Assembly: GCA_037974665.1 (NCBI GenBank)
Contig: CM075764.1
Location: forward strand, 115,072,325-115,136,324
DNA from: Ehretia macrophylla
Lineage: Eukaryota > Streptophyta > Magnoliopsida > Boraginales > Ehretiaceae
Length of the DNA stretch: 64,000 bases
Reading direction: 5' to 3'
Both the position numbers and the translations under genes were made by a program. Positions 23,001 to 34,456 of this stretch are shown piece after piece. The notes under the pieces are model-generated. The model saw only the letters and a list, made by a program, of their open reading frames with translations, was not told where the DNA came from and did not search any database. The number at the start of each line of letters is the position of its first letter. Positions within the stretch are counted from its first letter, which is position 1.

Positions 23001-26000
23001 TTATGCTCCACCAGCCATGTCCATATCTGCAACTCCATCAACTCCCTGGAAAACGACACGCAATTTCCTCAAACATGAGTGTTTCTTGTCATCCTTGCCA
23101 GCCATGCCTGTAACATGGACAGTATCCTTTGAGATTTTATCCATTAACTCGAACAATGGGACATCCAGATTTGATCGAGTCATCTCTTCGAGTACTGGAG
23201 GTGCTTGCATGTACAAATTCTTCCCTCGATATGTGACACTGGCTCTGGTTAGAAGCAGCTTAGGATGATCTTCAAGTAGATTAATGAACTGTTGCAACAA
23301 AGCAAAAGTAAGACATTAAAGCACATAACAGTCATTAGCTATAGGAATATTTCTCTTTCCAAGTCTTATGCTTTCAAGTAAACCGAGATGCTAAAGACAT
23401 TCCCTTGAACAGTTGTAGCTTTGCCCAAGAACTTTGACAAATTGCTATCCACCAACCCCGTTAAATTGACATGGTGGCAAGGTTAAAATGCTGAGCACCA
23501 AAATCATATAGCAACCGGCACATAATAATTTTGCAAGGCCACACGAGGATAATGGTTTTCAGCTACAATGAGAAAGTTAAATATATTAAATTTGTTCAAC
23601 TTTGGTAATGGTTGTGAAAACACGATTAGAGTTTAAGTGCTTAATCACAAGAACGAGCTATAACATAAAGAGACTGAATGAACAGTTCTCAGCTAACATT
23701 AGTTTCCATTGGATATGGACCCAGACTGGGCTATAATACACATTGAAGTGGTTGCAATGTTCACAATTAATGGATGACTAAGTAACATATAATCAGAACG
23801 GAATTGGCTGGTATGATGAATAGTTTAGGTAAGAATTTTATGGAAGAAAGGAAGCAGACCTTTTTCAATGTGACCAAAGTATCAAGCTCAATAAGAACAC
23901 CAGGACGACATACAAGACAGTCGTTGTCCTTCACAAACTCAGTCACTTTGGTGTGAAGACCTTCAACTCCGTTATACCTGCAGTAGGTTGAAACTAGTCA
24001 GAAAGTTCAAGCAGACAATTTGCAAGGCGAAATATGATAACAATTGATAAAGAGTAAGGAGAGATTTCTCAATGTTCTAACACATTCACCTGGAAACAAT
24101 GAAAACCGTGTAGATCTTGAACACAAATAAAATATTCCAATTCTTTTCTGAAAGGATTACATCTTTAATTCATAGGGACTGGACATTGAATTTCCCTATG
24201 AAAAGCAATTGTTTGATTACAAAACATAAATTGCGAGACAAAACAAACGACAACATATTAGAGCTGCCAATGCATTCTAACAGCAGCAGACACATGACAC
24301 AGAGAGAGGGCCAAGTTGGCCATGTGGACAAAGAAAGAGATAAGGAAATTGAAACATAATAATGAAATTTCTAGAATAAGTGGCTAAATGAAGATCAAAG
24401 GATGAAGTCCACCTTGGTAGTATTAAGATTCCATTGAAAACATCTTAGGTAGTTAGGATATTACTGAAATGAATTTTGCCAGTACTGATCGATTGAAAAC
24501 AATATGAAAGTCTTCCTTCTTTTTCTTTTTCCTTTTCTTTTATTTTGTGAATAGGCACTATGGAAGTCATAACCAAATAAGTGAAATTAGCAAGTCTTGT
24601 AAATATTTAGCACAAATGCAGTAATCAACGGATGACTACCTTTTCCACACCCAAAGAGAAGAAAAGGATAAAAGGAAATCCTAATTCCACTTAGGCATAA
24701 TTGTTTACGTTCATGATAAAACTATAATTCCATCTAACTGGGCCATAATTTATACAAGTCCCTTGGGATGGAATTGTTGTGAAGGACAGATTGGCACAAA
24801 GCGACTAATGCATTGTTTTCACAAAGAAACTTCACAATTTTGACATACAACCATTTGAGAAATATCCTAGTGCACCAAAATGATGCCCTCCAGTAGTTTA
24901 GATTCATCTATAAGACCATCTAGAGAAGTAATAACTTATTAGTGTTGAAGAAGGCATACGTTAAGTAATTAGATAATGATTTGCTGCACCCTGACACAAT
25001 CTTCAAGGTTTCCAAAGCACATGCAGCTGAAATAATTGCATTTGTGGAAGCTATGGCAGGTATGATATTCTTCACCACACCCTGAACAAAAAGACAAAGG
25101 CCTGCTTGCTTATTTACAAATTGTTATAAAGTAAAACTGACTAAATTAGCATAGAAGACAGGTACTATGCCCAAGATAGTCGTAGTATTCCTTGCATTGC
25201 TATATGATACAGATAAAGAGTTCAGTGTAATAATATTTTTAAGACATGTAGGATAATCTCAGCAAACCCTACAGCACAACCTTACCTGAGTCAAAGAATA
25301 TGTAACTCCTGGAATCCCGAAAAGCTCTGCTCTCTTAACAGCCTATGAGAAATAAAGTTATCAAGAAAAGGAGGAAAACAGGTTAGGAAAAACTATCAGA
25401 ACTTCGTCTTAAATGACCTCAAACAAGAAAAATAAATATAGAGAAACTAAAAACAAGGGACTATGATACCTCTGAATAAACCCACTGCATATGCCCTGGG
25501 TTATCTGGATCAAAAGTTTTGCCACTATGTACCTGCAAGTCAATTCCATGATGTGAAGATAAAGAAACAACAACCCAGGAAAGGAACAGGCTGGATGCTA
25601 GACGAGAGAATTACCTCGTCCCATTTTATTAAATGGGCATATTCAATACAATGAGTGGCGTTTCTTGGGGTTTCTGCAAGGGTGCACAGTGGAAATTTCA
25701 CCTGGGGAGGAAAGAGCCATATTGTACACTCAAAGCATGGCGTGACCCCAGGCATGATAACCCTGGCATGGCCCTTGAATCCTTCAGTTCCACCATCTAC
25801 CATAGGTTTGATTGTTATTTCCCGCGGAGTGTCATCAGAATCATATTCTACATTTAACAAGCAAAAAGCATAATCTCAGGCAAATGCAGGGAAGCAGATC
25901 GTATGATAATTCTATGGACAGTCATCAGAATCATATTCTAGATTCAACAAGCAAAAAGCATAATCTCAGGAAAATCATAGGAAAGAAGGTCCTAAGAAAG

Positions 26001-29000
26001 TGCCAAGACATGTTTGAAAATAACAAAGTAAAAATATCTTATTCCGTGGAATCTCAAGGCTAATAAGAAACAAAATGAATTCAAAAAACGATAGATCCTA
26101 AGAACAGTTAAACGAATAGAGATCTTGACCTTAATCACCCCGACCCCACCGCGTGCTTTCCATATTCCAGACACAAATTTAGGAGCAGGGAAAGGGTATT
26201 TTCCAGAGCAAGAAAAAAACAATAGAGGTACATTGGCCACATAGTCATGGCCAGTCCGCCAGAATCATGTGAAGTCGCTCTCAAGAACACTTTTCTGTGG
26301 ACAAACAAGCTTGAGAGAACAGCAGCTATCATAGTTGCAATCACATTGGCATGCATCATATTTTGCTCAAAGAATTGTATCTGCAGATCAAGTAAGAGGT
26401 AGAGATGATATATTCATCAGAAGTTCATATCGAAGACGTCGGCATTTTGTACTCATGGAGAATGTATTATTGGTTCATCCAGATAATTACAGAAGGTAGG
26501 AGGTATAATTGGATGCAAATTGACATCCTCATGCTCACAGTAGCTACATATCTGGATTGCGTGTCTCTTCAATCACTGACTTAATAGTTGTTTTTTAATT
26601 TTCTTTAGTAAGTTAAATTACATTTTCTTTTTGTTTAAAATCTTCTTGCTTTAGAAGTAGAATTATTGACATAGCACTTGCAAGAATTACAGTCCTTCGT
26701 CCTTTTATCGTAAGAAAAAACAAATCGACATCAACCAATTGTTAACTTGTAATTATAATCCATAAGCATCCAATGATAATTGAAAAATGAAAAGAAAAGA
26801 TATGACGTGGGAAGCAACACTGAGTGTAGGGTTTGAAGGGCACACCTAGAAAACTACAAGCCACCGCATTTATGTAGCTCCTCGCCTCAATCGAATCAAG
26901 ACCAAGTACAATGATACTGAAATCACTGTAGAAATCTAATGGTTTATCCTCGATGCGACAGAAATGTGGTGTGATATTAACACCACTAACTCTGTCCATG
27001 ACTCGTTTTGCTGCAACATCAGCCTTTGGCTTCCCTACATCTTCAAGTCTAAGGCAGGATTACGATGGAAAAAAAAAATTAATAAGAAATTAAACCCAAA
27101 CTGTAATCAAAATTACAATTAACGTATTTGGAAAAATATTTTGGAGAAAAGACTAGAATACAGCAGATTACATAGTCTGAATGACTAAGAAAAAGATCTC
27201 GGCTGACAACACAATACATTAAACTAAGCAGTGCTTAGTGAAATATACTTGACTAAGTAGCAGCAATAATCGCAAAAGGTTTCTGATGATCATATACTTA
27301 ATTTGAATATCTGTTAACAGAGGAAACCAAAAAGATAATGAATTTCCCCAGAAAGAACACTTGGCAATTATTTCTCTATCCTGGAAGCTATTTCCATAGA
27401 CATCTACCAGCAAACAAATGAATTTGATAGGAAAAGGTTAGCAGCATCAGATAGTACCTCAGCTCAGAGTATTACTCGAATAAGGTAAATAATGTAGCCA
27501 ATGCAATATATGGCCAACTTATGGCTCGTTACATTCATGTTCTTACAAATGAAAAGATTAACTAAACCAATAAGCTGGACTGTGACTCTATAAACAGGTT
27601 ATATGAAGACAAACATTGAATCTAAAACTTCCAAAATGATAGTTATAGCACTGACTACAGTTTAAGATCACTTCAAAACATGTTTGCTGTTAGTAAATCA
27701 TTGCCATGACCAGTCTCAAGCCTCCACATTTTCAAATGTTCACCTTCTCTAATATTGGAAGCAATAATCTCAAAATCCTCCCCTAAGCCCCCAAAAGATC
27801 ATCACCTTCAACATGCCCAAAGCGTGATTCTACACAAGAATTAGAAAAGAATACTAAATGTTACCCCACACACAGTGTGTAAGAATATAACCAATTTTCC
27901 AGAAACGTCTTAACAACAATCAAGTAGAAAGACAATACTACTTGTTATAACAATTCAATATAACACTTACAAGATAATTGTCCCACCGTGCGCTCTCAAG
28001 ATTAGAGCTTCAATGGCTTCTGGACTTACAAGAAGAATATAAGAAAGAAAGACTAACTTAGGATTGTGTTTGGAGTTGTGTTGTGGATGAAAATGATGAA
28101 CTAATGCATGCCTATTTATAGAATTCAGCTAGCCCGCCACAAGAGACTTTCCTATCAAACATTTCAATCTTGGTTGGCTTTACCAACCATGTTTAAAGTA
28201 TTAACCACCCATATTTATCACATGGGTGGCTACAATTGACCACATGGGTGGCTAGCATCCAAGTCAACTTCTAGGAAGTTTCCTTTGGTCAAATTGGCTA
28301 ACTTTAGCATTGCATCAACCCGACGTCATCTTAGGTAATTCCAAATTCCCGAACTTCTTTCTTGTAGCCATCGTGATCTCTTTTGACCTCATCGATGTTT
28401 AAGTCGGAATCATTAATTTATGCTACCATATAATTAACGATACTTATTATGAAGAGGTGGATATTGACATATATCAACACCCCCCCCTCAATGTTCACCT
28501 CATGTTGACTAAGCTATTGGGCCAACACCCAATGTTTGAAGATGCTTGCTCAATTGGACGCTCCCTAACGCTTTAGTGAAGATATCTGCACAATTATCTT
28601 TCTGTAAGGCAGTACTCCATGTAGATTTCACCTTCCTCGATCAGTTCCCTCACATAGTGATACTGAATCTCTATGTGTTTTGTTCTAGCATGAAATACCG
28701 GATTCTTTGACATGGCTATACAACTCTGACTGTCACATTTCAACATTGTTGCTTCCTCTATTGGAATGCCAATATCAGTCATGATGCGTCGTAGCCAAAC
28801 AGCTTCACAGGATGCTACACAAGCAGCCTTGTATTCTGCCTCCGTTGATGAAAGTGCAACGGTGGGTTGCTTCTTACTAGCCCATGAGATGACTCCACCA
28901 CCGAATGTGAATACGTAACCTGTAACAGATTTTCTTGAGTCAATATCACCAGCCCAGTCTGAGTCACAGTACCCAGATAAAGTATCTCCAGACTTGTATG

Positions 29001-32000
29001 ATATCCCATACTCTAACGTACCTTTGAGATATTTGAGGCTCCGCTTCCCTGCTTGCCAGTGATTTTGTTTCGGTTTATTTGAAAACCGACTGAGAACTCC
29101 CACAGCATAACTAATATCAGGTCTTGTGTTACAAAGGAAGATTAAACTTCCCACCAACCTTCTGTAGAGCTTGTTATCAACTTGTTCTGAAGGATCGTCA
29201 ATTGATAACTTTGTATTCACTTCCATCGGGGTGACAACTGGTTTGCACTCGGACATATCAAATGCAGTCAGAAGCTCACGAACATATCGTTGCTGCGAGA
29301 TGAAGATAGTATGAGGTTTTTGCCATACCTCGATTCCCAAGAAATAATGAAGAAGACCAAGATTTGTCATTTCAAATTCTTGGCTCAACCATTCTTGTGT
29401 CTTCCGAATATTATCTTCATGGTCACCAGTGATTACAAGATCATCCACATATAGGACTACAATTACCTTCTTTCCTTGTTCACTTAGAACATACAAGTTG
29501 GCCTCTGATTTGCTTCTACAGAAACCATGTTACAAGAAGAAAGAGTCTATACGTTTGTACCAAGCTCGTGGTGCTTGCTTTAACCCATATAAATCATTTT
29601 TCAATTTGCAGACTTTTTCTTCTTCACTTGGTATTTGGAAGCCAGGTGGTTGTGCAATGTAGACTTCTTCTTCAAGTTGCCCATTAAGAAAAGCTGACTT
29701 GACATCCATTTGATGTACAATCCATTCATAATGCGCGGCAGCTGCAACAACTAGCCTGATTGTTGACATTTTTGCTGTTGGAGCAAAGGTTTCATATACA
29801 TCAAAACCTTCGACTTGCGAAAATCCTTGTGCTACAAGGCGTGCCTTGTATTTTTCAAGACTTCCATCTGCCTTGTACTTCACTTTCCAGATCCATTTGG
29901 TGCCGATAATTTTTCTGTTCGGTGGCTTTTCAACGATCTCCCAAGTATCATTTTTCATGATACTATCATACTCGGCTTGCATAGCTGCTCTCCAATTTGG
30001 ATCTGACATGGCTTCCTCCACAGTTACCGATTCTTTTATCGTCTTGAGGATTTGGGTCATCAAAGCCATGTTTACTAGTTGTTGTCCTGATCTGTTCTGC
30101 TCCTCTATTCTCTTTGATCGTCTTAGTCCATTAAGACGTAGACTATTATCAGTAACTCTTGGATTTCTTCCATCAAAGAGCTGTTGGAACCACTTCGGTT
30201 GTGGCTTCCTTGTGGGTACAACAGGTTGGTCTTTAGTCTCCTCATCATTAGAGACTTCTTCATTGTTCAACGGTCGTTGTTCAGGCACTTGGTGGATTAC
30301 TTCATCAGTTGATGACGAAATGGCAGGACCGCTATCCTCCATTGAGTGTGGTCGCTCATTAAACACCACATCTCGGCTTATGATCACCTTCTTGGCCTCT
30401 ACATCATAGAGTCTGTATGCTTTAGACTCTTCACTATATCCCAAGAAAATGCCCTTATTGCTCTTGTCATCCAATTTCTTCGATTTTCATTTGGAATGTG
30501 TACAAAACACTCACACCCAAATTTTTTTAAATGAGACACAGAAGGTTTCGTACCATAATAAGCCTCATTAGGAGTCTTATCGTTGAGTGCCCTGGTTGAG
30601 CACCGATTGAGGATATATACCGCTGTGTTGATTGCTTCAGCCCAGAATGTGTCAGGTAGGCCAACACCTTTCAACATGCATCGAGCCATTTCTACAATTG
30701 TTCGATTTCTTCATTCCACAACTCCATTTTGTTGTGGTGTGTATGAAGCAGTCAATTGGCGCTTAATCCCAAGCTTGTTGCAATAGTTGGTGAACTCAGT
30801 AGAACATAATTCCCCCCCACGTTCGGTATGAAGTTTCTTCAACTGAGTTGTGTTCTCATTTGTCATAAGTTTGTGCCACATTTTAAATTTTTCAAGAGCA
30901 TCAGCCTTGTCCTGAAGGAAGTACACCCACATCTTCCTACTATAATCGTCGACTAACAACATAAAGTAGGAAGATCCTCCTAACGCCGTCGTAGTCATTT
31001 TTCCGCAGAGGTCAGCATGTACCAACTCTAGAGGAGCCTTTGATTGGTTATCACTCTCTTTGGGAAATGACTGTCTATGTTGCTTGCCCAGCATACAAGC
31101 TTCACATGGTCCTTCAATTTCTTCAATTGAAGGCAAGTCGGCCACCATCTTCTTCTTTTGCATTTCCTTTAACACAAGATAGGAAATGTGCCCGAATCTT
31201 TCATGCCAAAGTTGACTTGTTTTGGCATCCACAACAGCAGAAAGAGAGCTGATTTTGTAAAGATTATTTTTGCGAATACCTTTACTCACGATATTTTGAT
31301 CCTTATCAAGAATCAAAGCTTCCGTCTTCTTGAACCGCACTTCTAGATCATTATCTGTAATAGCAGTTACAGATAGCAAATTTCTGGTGATCTGGGGTAC
31401 AAAGAGTACGTTGGACAGCTTATTGCTTCCTCCATCTTTAGACACAAACGAGATGGTTCCAGTGCCTTCAACGTGACACCTAGCATTATTTCCCACGCCA
31501 ACATTCGTTGGTTCTTGTAGAGGTTTTATAGAGTCATATAACTCCTTCTTGCTAGTTATGTGTCAGGAAGCTCCACTTTCTAACACCCATGCACTTGTTT
31601 GATGTACATGTGCGCTAGTACACGTTTCCTCCGATACATCTATTACAGTAAACAGATGCACTTCCGTTTCAGCCGTATTGGCAGATTCTTTATTTCTCCA
31701 ATTTGGCTTTAAAGTTCCGTTCTTCTCGTCATGAATTCGTTTCCTGCAATCTTTGACAGCATGACCTTTCTTATTGCAGTAGTAGCACGATCCAGAGAAC
31801 GTCTTCTTCTTTGCTTTCTTCTTTTCTTCTTGGTTACTCCTCGCCTTGGCTGTAAAGGCAGAGTCAAGTTGATTTTCTCTGCTCCTCAGCCTCATCTCCT
31901 TCTCCATCAACATGGCAGTGAATTCTTCAAACGTCAAAGGAGGAATGCGAACTTGTGTATTGAGTGCTGTCACAAGGCCGTCAAATTTTGAAGGCAACAC

Positions 32001-34264
32001 TCTAATGCACCTTCGAGCTAGTTCCTCGGTTGATTTGGCAATACCAACTGCAGCCATTTGATCACGTAGGTTTTTCATCCTACTGATAAATGACTCAGCT
32101 GCTTCATCTTCACTTAATCTCTCAGCAGCTAACTGATTCTCCAAGTTTTGAATGCGAGTCTGGTTCCTTGTTTCATACTGATTTCTCAGTATGTTCCAAG
32201 CTTCAGTTGCCTTGGTTGTGTGTTGAATTAGAGTAAGGACGGAATCTTGAACACTTGTTACAATTGCACAAAGTGCATCAGCATTTCGTCTCCTCCATTC
32301 TTTAACAAGCTGAGGATCTGGAGGTGTGACCTTTTTTGTGTCATCTTCAGCACGGACTGCAACTGGTTCTGCGTCTGTGCCTAACACTGTATCAAGGAGT
32401 TCGTAGGAGTCCAGAACTGTAGTGATTTTGAACTTCCACAAAAGATAGTTCGTGCCATCAAGCTTTCCTTCTGTGAAGGTAGGGGGATGGATACGAATTG
32501 TCGGTACTAAACCAGAACTAGAACTGGTAGAAGAAGAACTAACACCTTGAGTAGTCATAGTTGTTGAGCTTTACTAGACAAGATTGTTGTTAAGAGCCCC
32601 TTAAGCTCTTGATACCATGTAAGAATATAACCAATTTCCCAGAAACGTCTTAACAACAATCAAGTAGAAAGACAATACTACTCGTTATAACAATTCAATA
32701 TAACACTTACAAGATAATTGTCCCACCGTGCGCTCTCAAGATTAGAGCTTCAATGGCTTCTGGACTTACAAGAAGAATACAAGAAAGAAAGACTAACTTA
32801 GGATTGTGTTTGGAGTTGTGTTGTGGATGAAAATGATGAACTAATGCATGTCTATTTATAGAATTCAGCTAGCCCGCCACATGAGACTTTTCTATCAAAC
32901 ATTTCAATCTTGGTTGGCTTTACCAACCATGTTCAAAGTATTAACCACCCATATTTATCACATGGGTGGCTACAATTGACCACATGGGTGGCTAGCATCC
33001 AAGTTAACTTTTAGGAAGTTTCCTTTGGTCAAATTGGCTAACTTTAGCATTGCATCATCCCGACGTCATCTTAGGTAATTCCAAATTCCCGAACTTCTTT
33101 CTTGTAGCCATCGCGATCTCTTTTGACCTCATCGACGTTTAAGTCGGAATCATTAATTTATGCTACCATATAATTAACGATACTTATTATGAAAAGGTGG
33201 ATATTGACATATATCAACACAGTGATCATCCAACCGGAAAAGTATAAATCAACACCAAGATTTAGAGCCAAACTTGACCAATATAATTGGCTAACCACGA
33301 ATAGTAGACTACAACCGCTAGAATAATTAGGATGCAATTTTACCAATTTGAATTCATGTATTAATTCCGTTTCCCCTATTTCCCCGATTGGTACTTCTCT
33401 TCAAGCATATATTTGTCTCATTAACATATACCCCTCATCCCTCTTCTCCATACTACGTGCTACCCCTACTTTTTCTCTAATACAGTCATTTCTAACTAAT
33501 TCAATTCTAATATTGTCCTTTCTGGTATTTCCACACATCCCATATTAACATATAGGCAAATAAAATAAATAAACTATTTTCCCAATTCTATTTACTAAAA
33601 AATATCCAAGCAATAACAACTTCCATTGATCACATTAAACGTACCAAACTTAACCAAGTGGGTCGATACACACACACACATATATATATTTACTAACAAA
33701 TATCCAAGCAACAACAGCTTCCCGTAATCAGACTAAGCATACCAATATTAAGTCACCGGGGCAATACATACATACATACATAAGTCAAGTCTCGATCAGC
33801 CTAGTGCACCAACCGTGTCGTACGACAGGCACTCAAAGACATATATATATATATATACGTGCATATATACCTGAAGAGAAATTGGCGATTGAGATTGGTG
33901 ACTTCAATACGATCCATATCGATGACGTCAAGATGACGAAAGCCAGATAAAGCCAAGTCTTTGAGCAATTCACAGCCCAATCCACCAGCTCCTACCACCA
34001 ATACTTTTGCGTATTCTTTTATATCATCTCTCAACTGTTAAAAACACCCACAAAATTTATATAAATAGATATCATAATGTGCACAAAATACAATCAATGC
34101 AGTAAAAATGTTTGTAAAAATTCCCAAAGAGAGAGAAAAGATTAAATAGAATTCTGAGTTTTTTTTCCTACTTCTGGGCCGGGCTGGAATGTCGGGCCCA
34201 CGAGGTTTCCGGGCCGGAGGAGGAGCTTGTCGAGGTCTCTTGATCGACTCGCGGTGTCGGCCAT
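23001..34264 (-). CDS. ECR1: NEDD8-activating enzyme E1 catalytic subunit (ECR1/UBA3)
   Basis: Nine exons: 34264-34172, 34034-33871, 27048-26846, 25847-25615, 25532-25470, 25342-25286, 25081-24960, 23977-23860, 23288-23001, giving 446 aa, close to Arabidopsis ECR1. With AXR1 it adenylates RUB/NEDD8, forms a thioester and passes it to the E2 (RCE1), feeding cullin neddylation and hence auxin and other SCF signalling. The nucleotide-binding GAGGLG is at residues 46-51 and the adenylation motif [10 protein letters not shown] follows. The catalytic Cys is about C208 in [12 protein letters not shown]. Zinc-type CxxC pairs are CFEC (191-194) and DCLVC. A ubiquitin-fold C-terminus binds the E2. Intron 2 (27049-33870) holds a complete copia element in the same orientation; all exons remain open. 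Exon 4's acceptor is duplicated 90 bp upstream (see findings). Confidence 0.95.
25831..25970 (-). repeat. 50-bp direct repeat duplicating the ECR1 exon 4 splice acceptor
   Basis: Copies 25831-25880 and 25921-25970 differ at only two positions. The downstream copy (in transcript sense) contains the true acceptor at 25847|25848. The other carries an equivalent CTAG acceptor, with exon start at 25937, inside intron 3. Confidence 0.9.
27873..27877. repeat. Target-site duplication, left copy (CAGTG)
   Basis: CAGTG directly abuts the TG terminus of the left LTR and matches 33220-33224 exactly. Five bp is the usual copia duplication length. Confidence 0.92.
27878..28479 (-). repeat. 3' LTR of the copia element
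   Basis: 602 bp, the same length as the other LTR with 13 substitutions and no indels. TG...CA termini. It contains an internal direct repeat around the CACATGGGTGGCTA motif (about 28217-28254). Confidence 0.95.
28480..28492 (-). other. Polypurine tract of the copia element
   Basis: On the minus strand a TTGAGGGGGGGG purine run directly precedes the TG of the 3' LTR. This is the second-strand primer position. Confidence 0.85.
28509..32558 (-). pseudogene. Degenerate copia gag-pol polyprotein
   Basis: Gag begins at 32558 ([10 protein letters not shown]) and has a UBN2-like region and the zinc knuckle [14 protein letters not shown]. The protease motif reads ESGAS in place of DSGAS (31578-31580), followed by TGA at 31565-31563. 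Integrase follows with an HERFGH...CEACMLGK zinc motif and is cut by TGA at 30713-30711. A one-base loss near 30471-30483 shifts frame. RT follows, cut by TAA at 29532-29530, then resumes with the YVDD motif and RNase H (TEAEY). A one-base gain near 28597-28603 shifts frame again before a terminal TAG at 28511-28509. Long open stretches remain between the breaks (331, 261, 96, 314 and 300 codons), in line with recent decay. Confidence 0.93.
32600..32617 (-). other. Primer-binding site of the copia element
   Basis: On the minus strand TGGTATCAAGAGC follows the 5' LTR directly. It resembles the initiator-Met tRNA complement (TGGTATCAGAGC) with one extra A. Confidence 0.85.
32618..33219 (-). repeat. 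5' LTR of the copia element
   Basis: 602 bp with TG...CA ends; adjoins the PBS on its inner side and the CAGTG duplication on its outer side. Confidence 0.95.
33220..33224. repeat. Target-site duplication, right copy (CAGTG)
   Basis: Exact match to 27873-27877. Confidence 0.92.
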
Positions 34265-34303
34265 TGGAACATGAATTTGGTAGTGAGTTGATGAACTCCC
34301 TTT

Positions 34304-34313
34304 CTATATATAG
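34304..34313 (-). promoter_or_regulatory. ECR1 TATA box
   Basis: TATATATAG on the minus strand, about 40 bp upstream of the ATG at 34264. This is close for a leader, so the major start site may lie elsewhere. Confidence 0.35.
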
Positions 34314-34344
34314 GTATAGTTGTGTGTGTTTTTTTTAGCGTTAT

Positions 34345-34456
34345 ATAAAGAGTGTATGAGTGACTCGGTGTATGTGTGGATTATACCACTGCATTTGAAT
34401 ATAAAGAGTGTATGAATGACTCGGTGTATGTGTGAATTACACCACTGCATTCGAAT
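34345..34456 (-). repeat. Exact-length 56-bp tandem duplication in the ECR1 promoter
   Basis: Units 34345-34400 and 34401-34456 differ at four or five sites. Each contains TGACTC, a GCN4-like bZIP core, and each lies within 200 bp of the ECR1 start codon. Confidence 0.88.

Larger units (their letters stand above)
27878..33219 (-). mobile_element. Full-length Ty1/copia LTR retrotransposon in ECR1 intron 2
   Basis: The element is 5342 bp, flanked by CAGTG duplications. Both LTRs are 602 bp and begin TG and end CA. In element sense the order is 5' LTR (33219-32618), PBS, gag, protease, integrase, RT, RNase H, PPT, 3' LTR (28479-27878); integrase preceding RT defines copia. The LTRs differ at 13 of 602 sites (about 97.8% identity; 11 transitions, 2 transversions), which suggests insertion on a scale of a million years or so under usual plant rates. 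It is oriented like ECR1. Internal coding is broken at several points, so it is no longer autonomous. The copia lineage was not assigned. Confidence 0.96.

Noticed and set aside
29846..30409. 187-codon plus-strand ORF
   Set aside because: Antisense shadow of the copia RT/integrase coding region.
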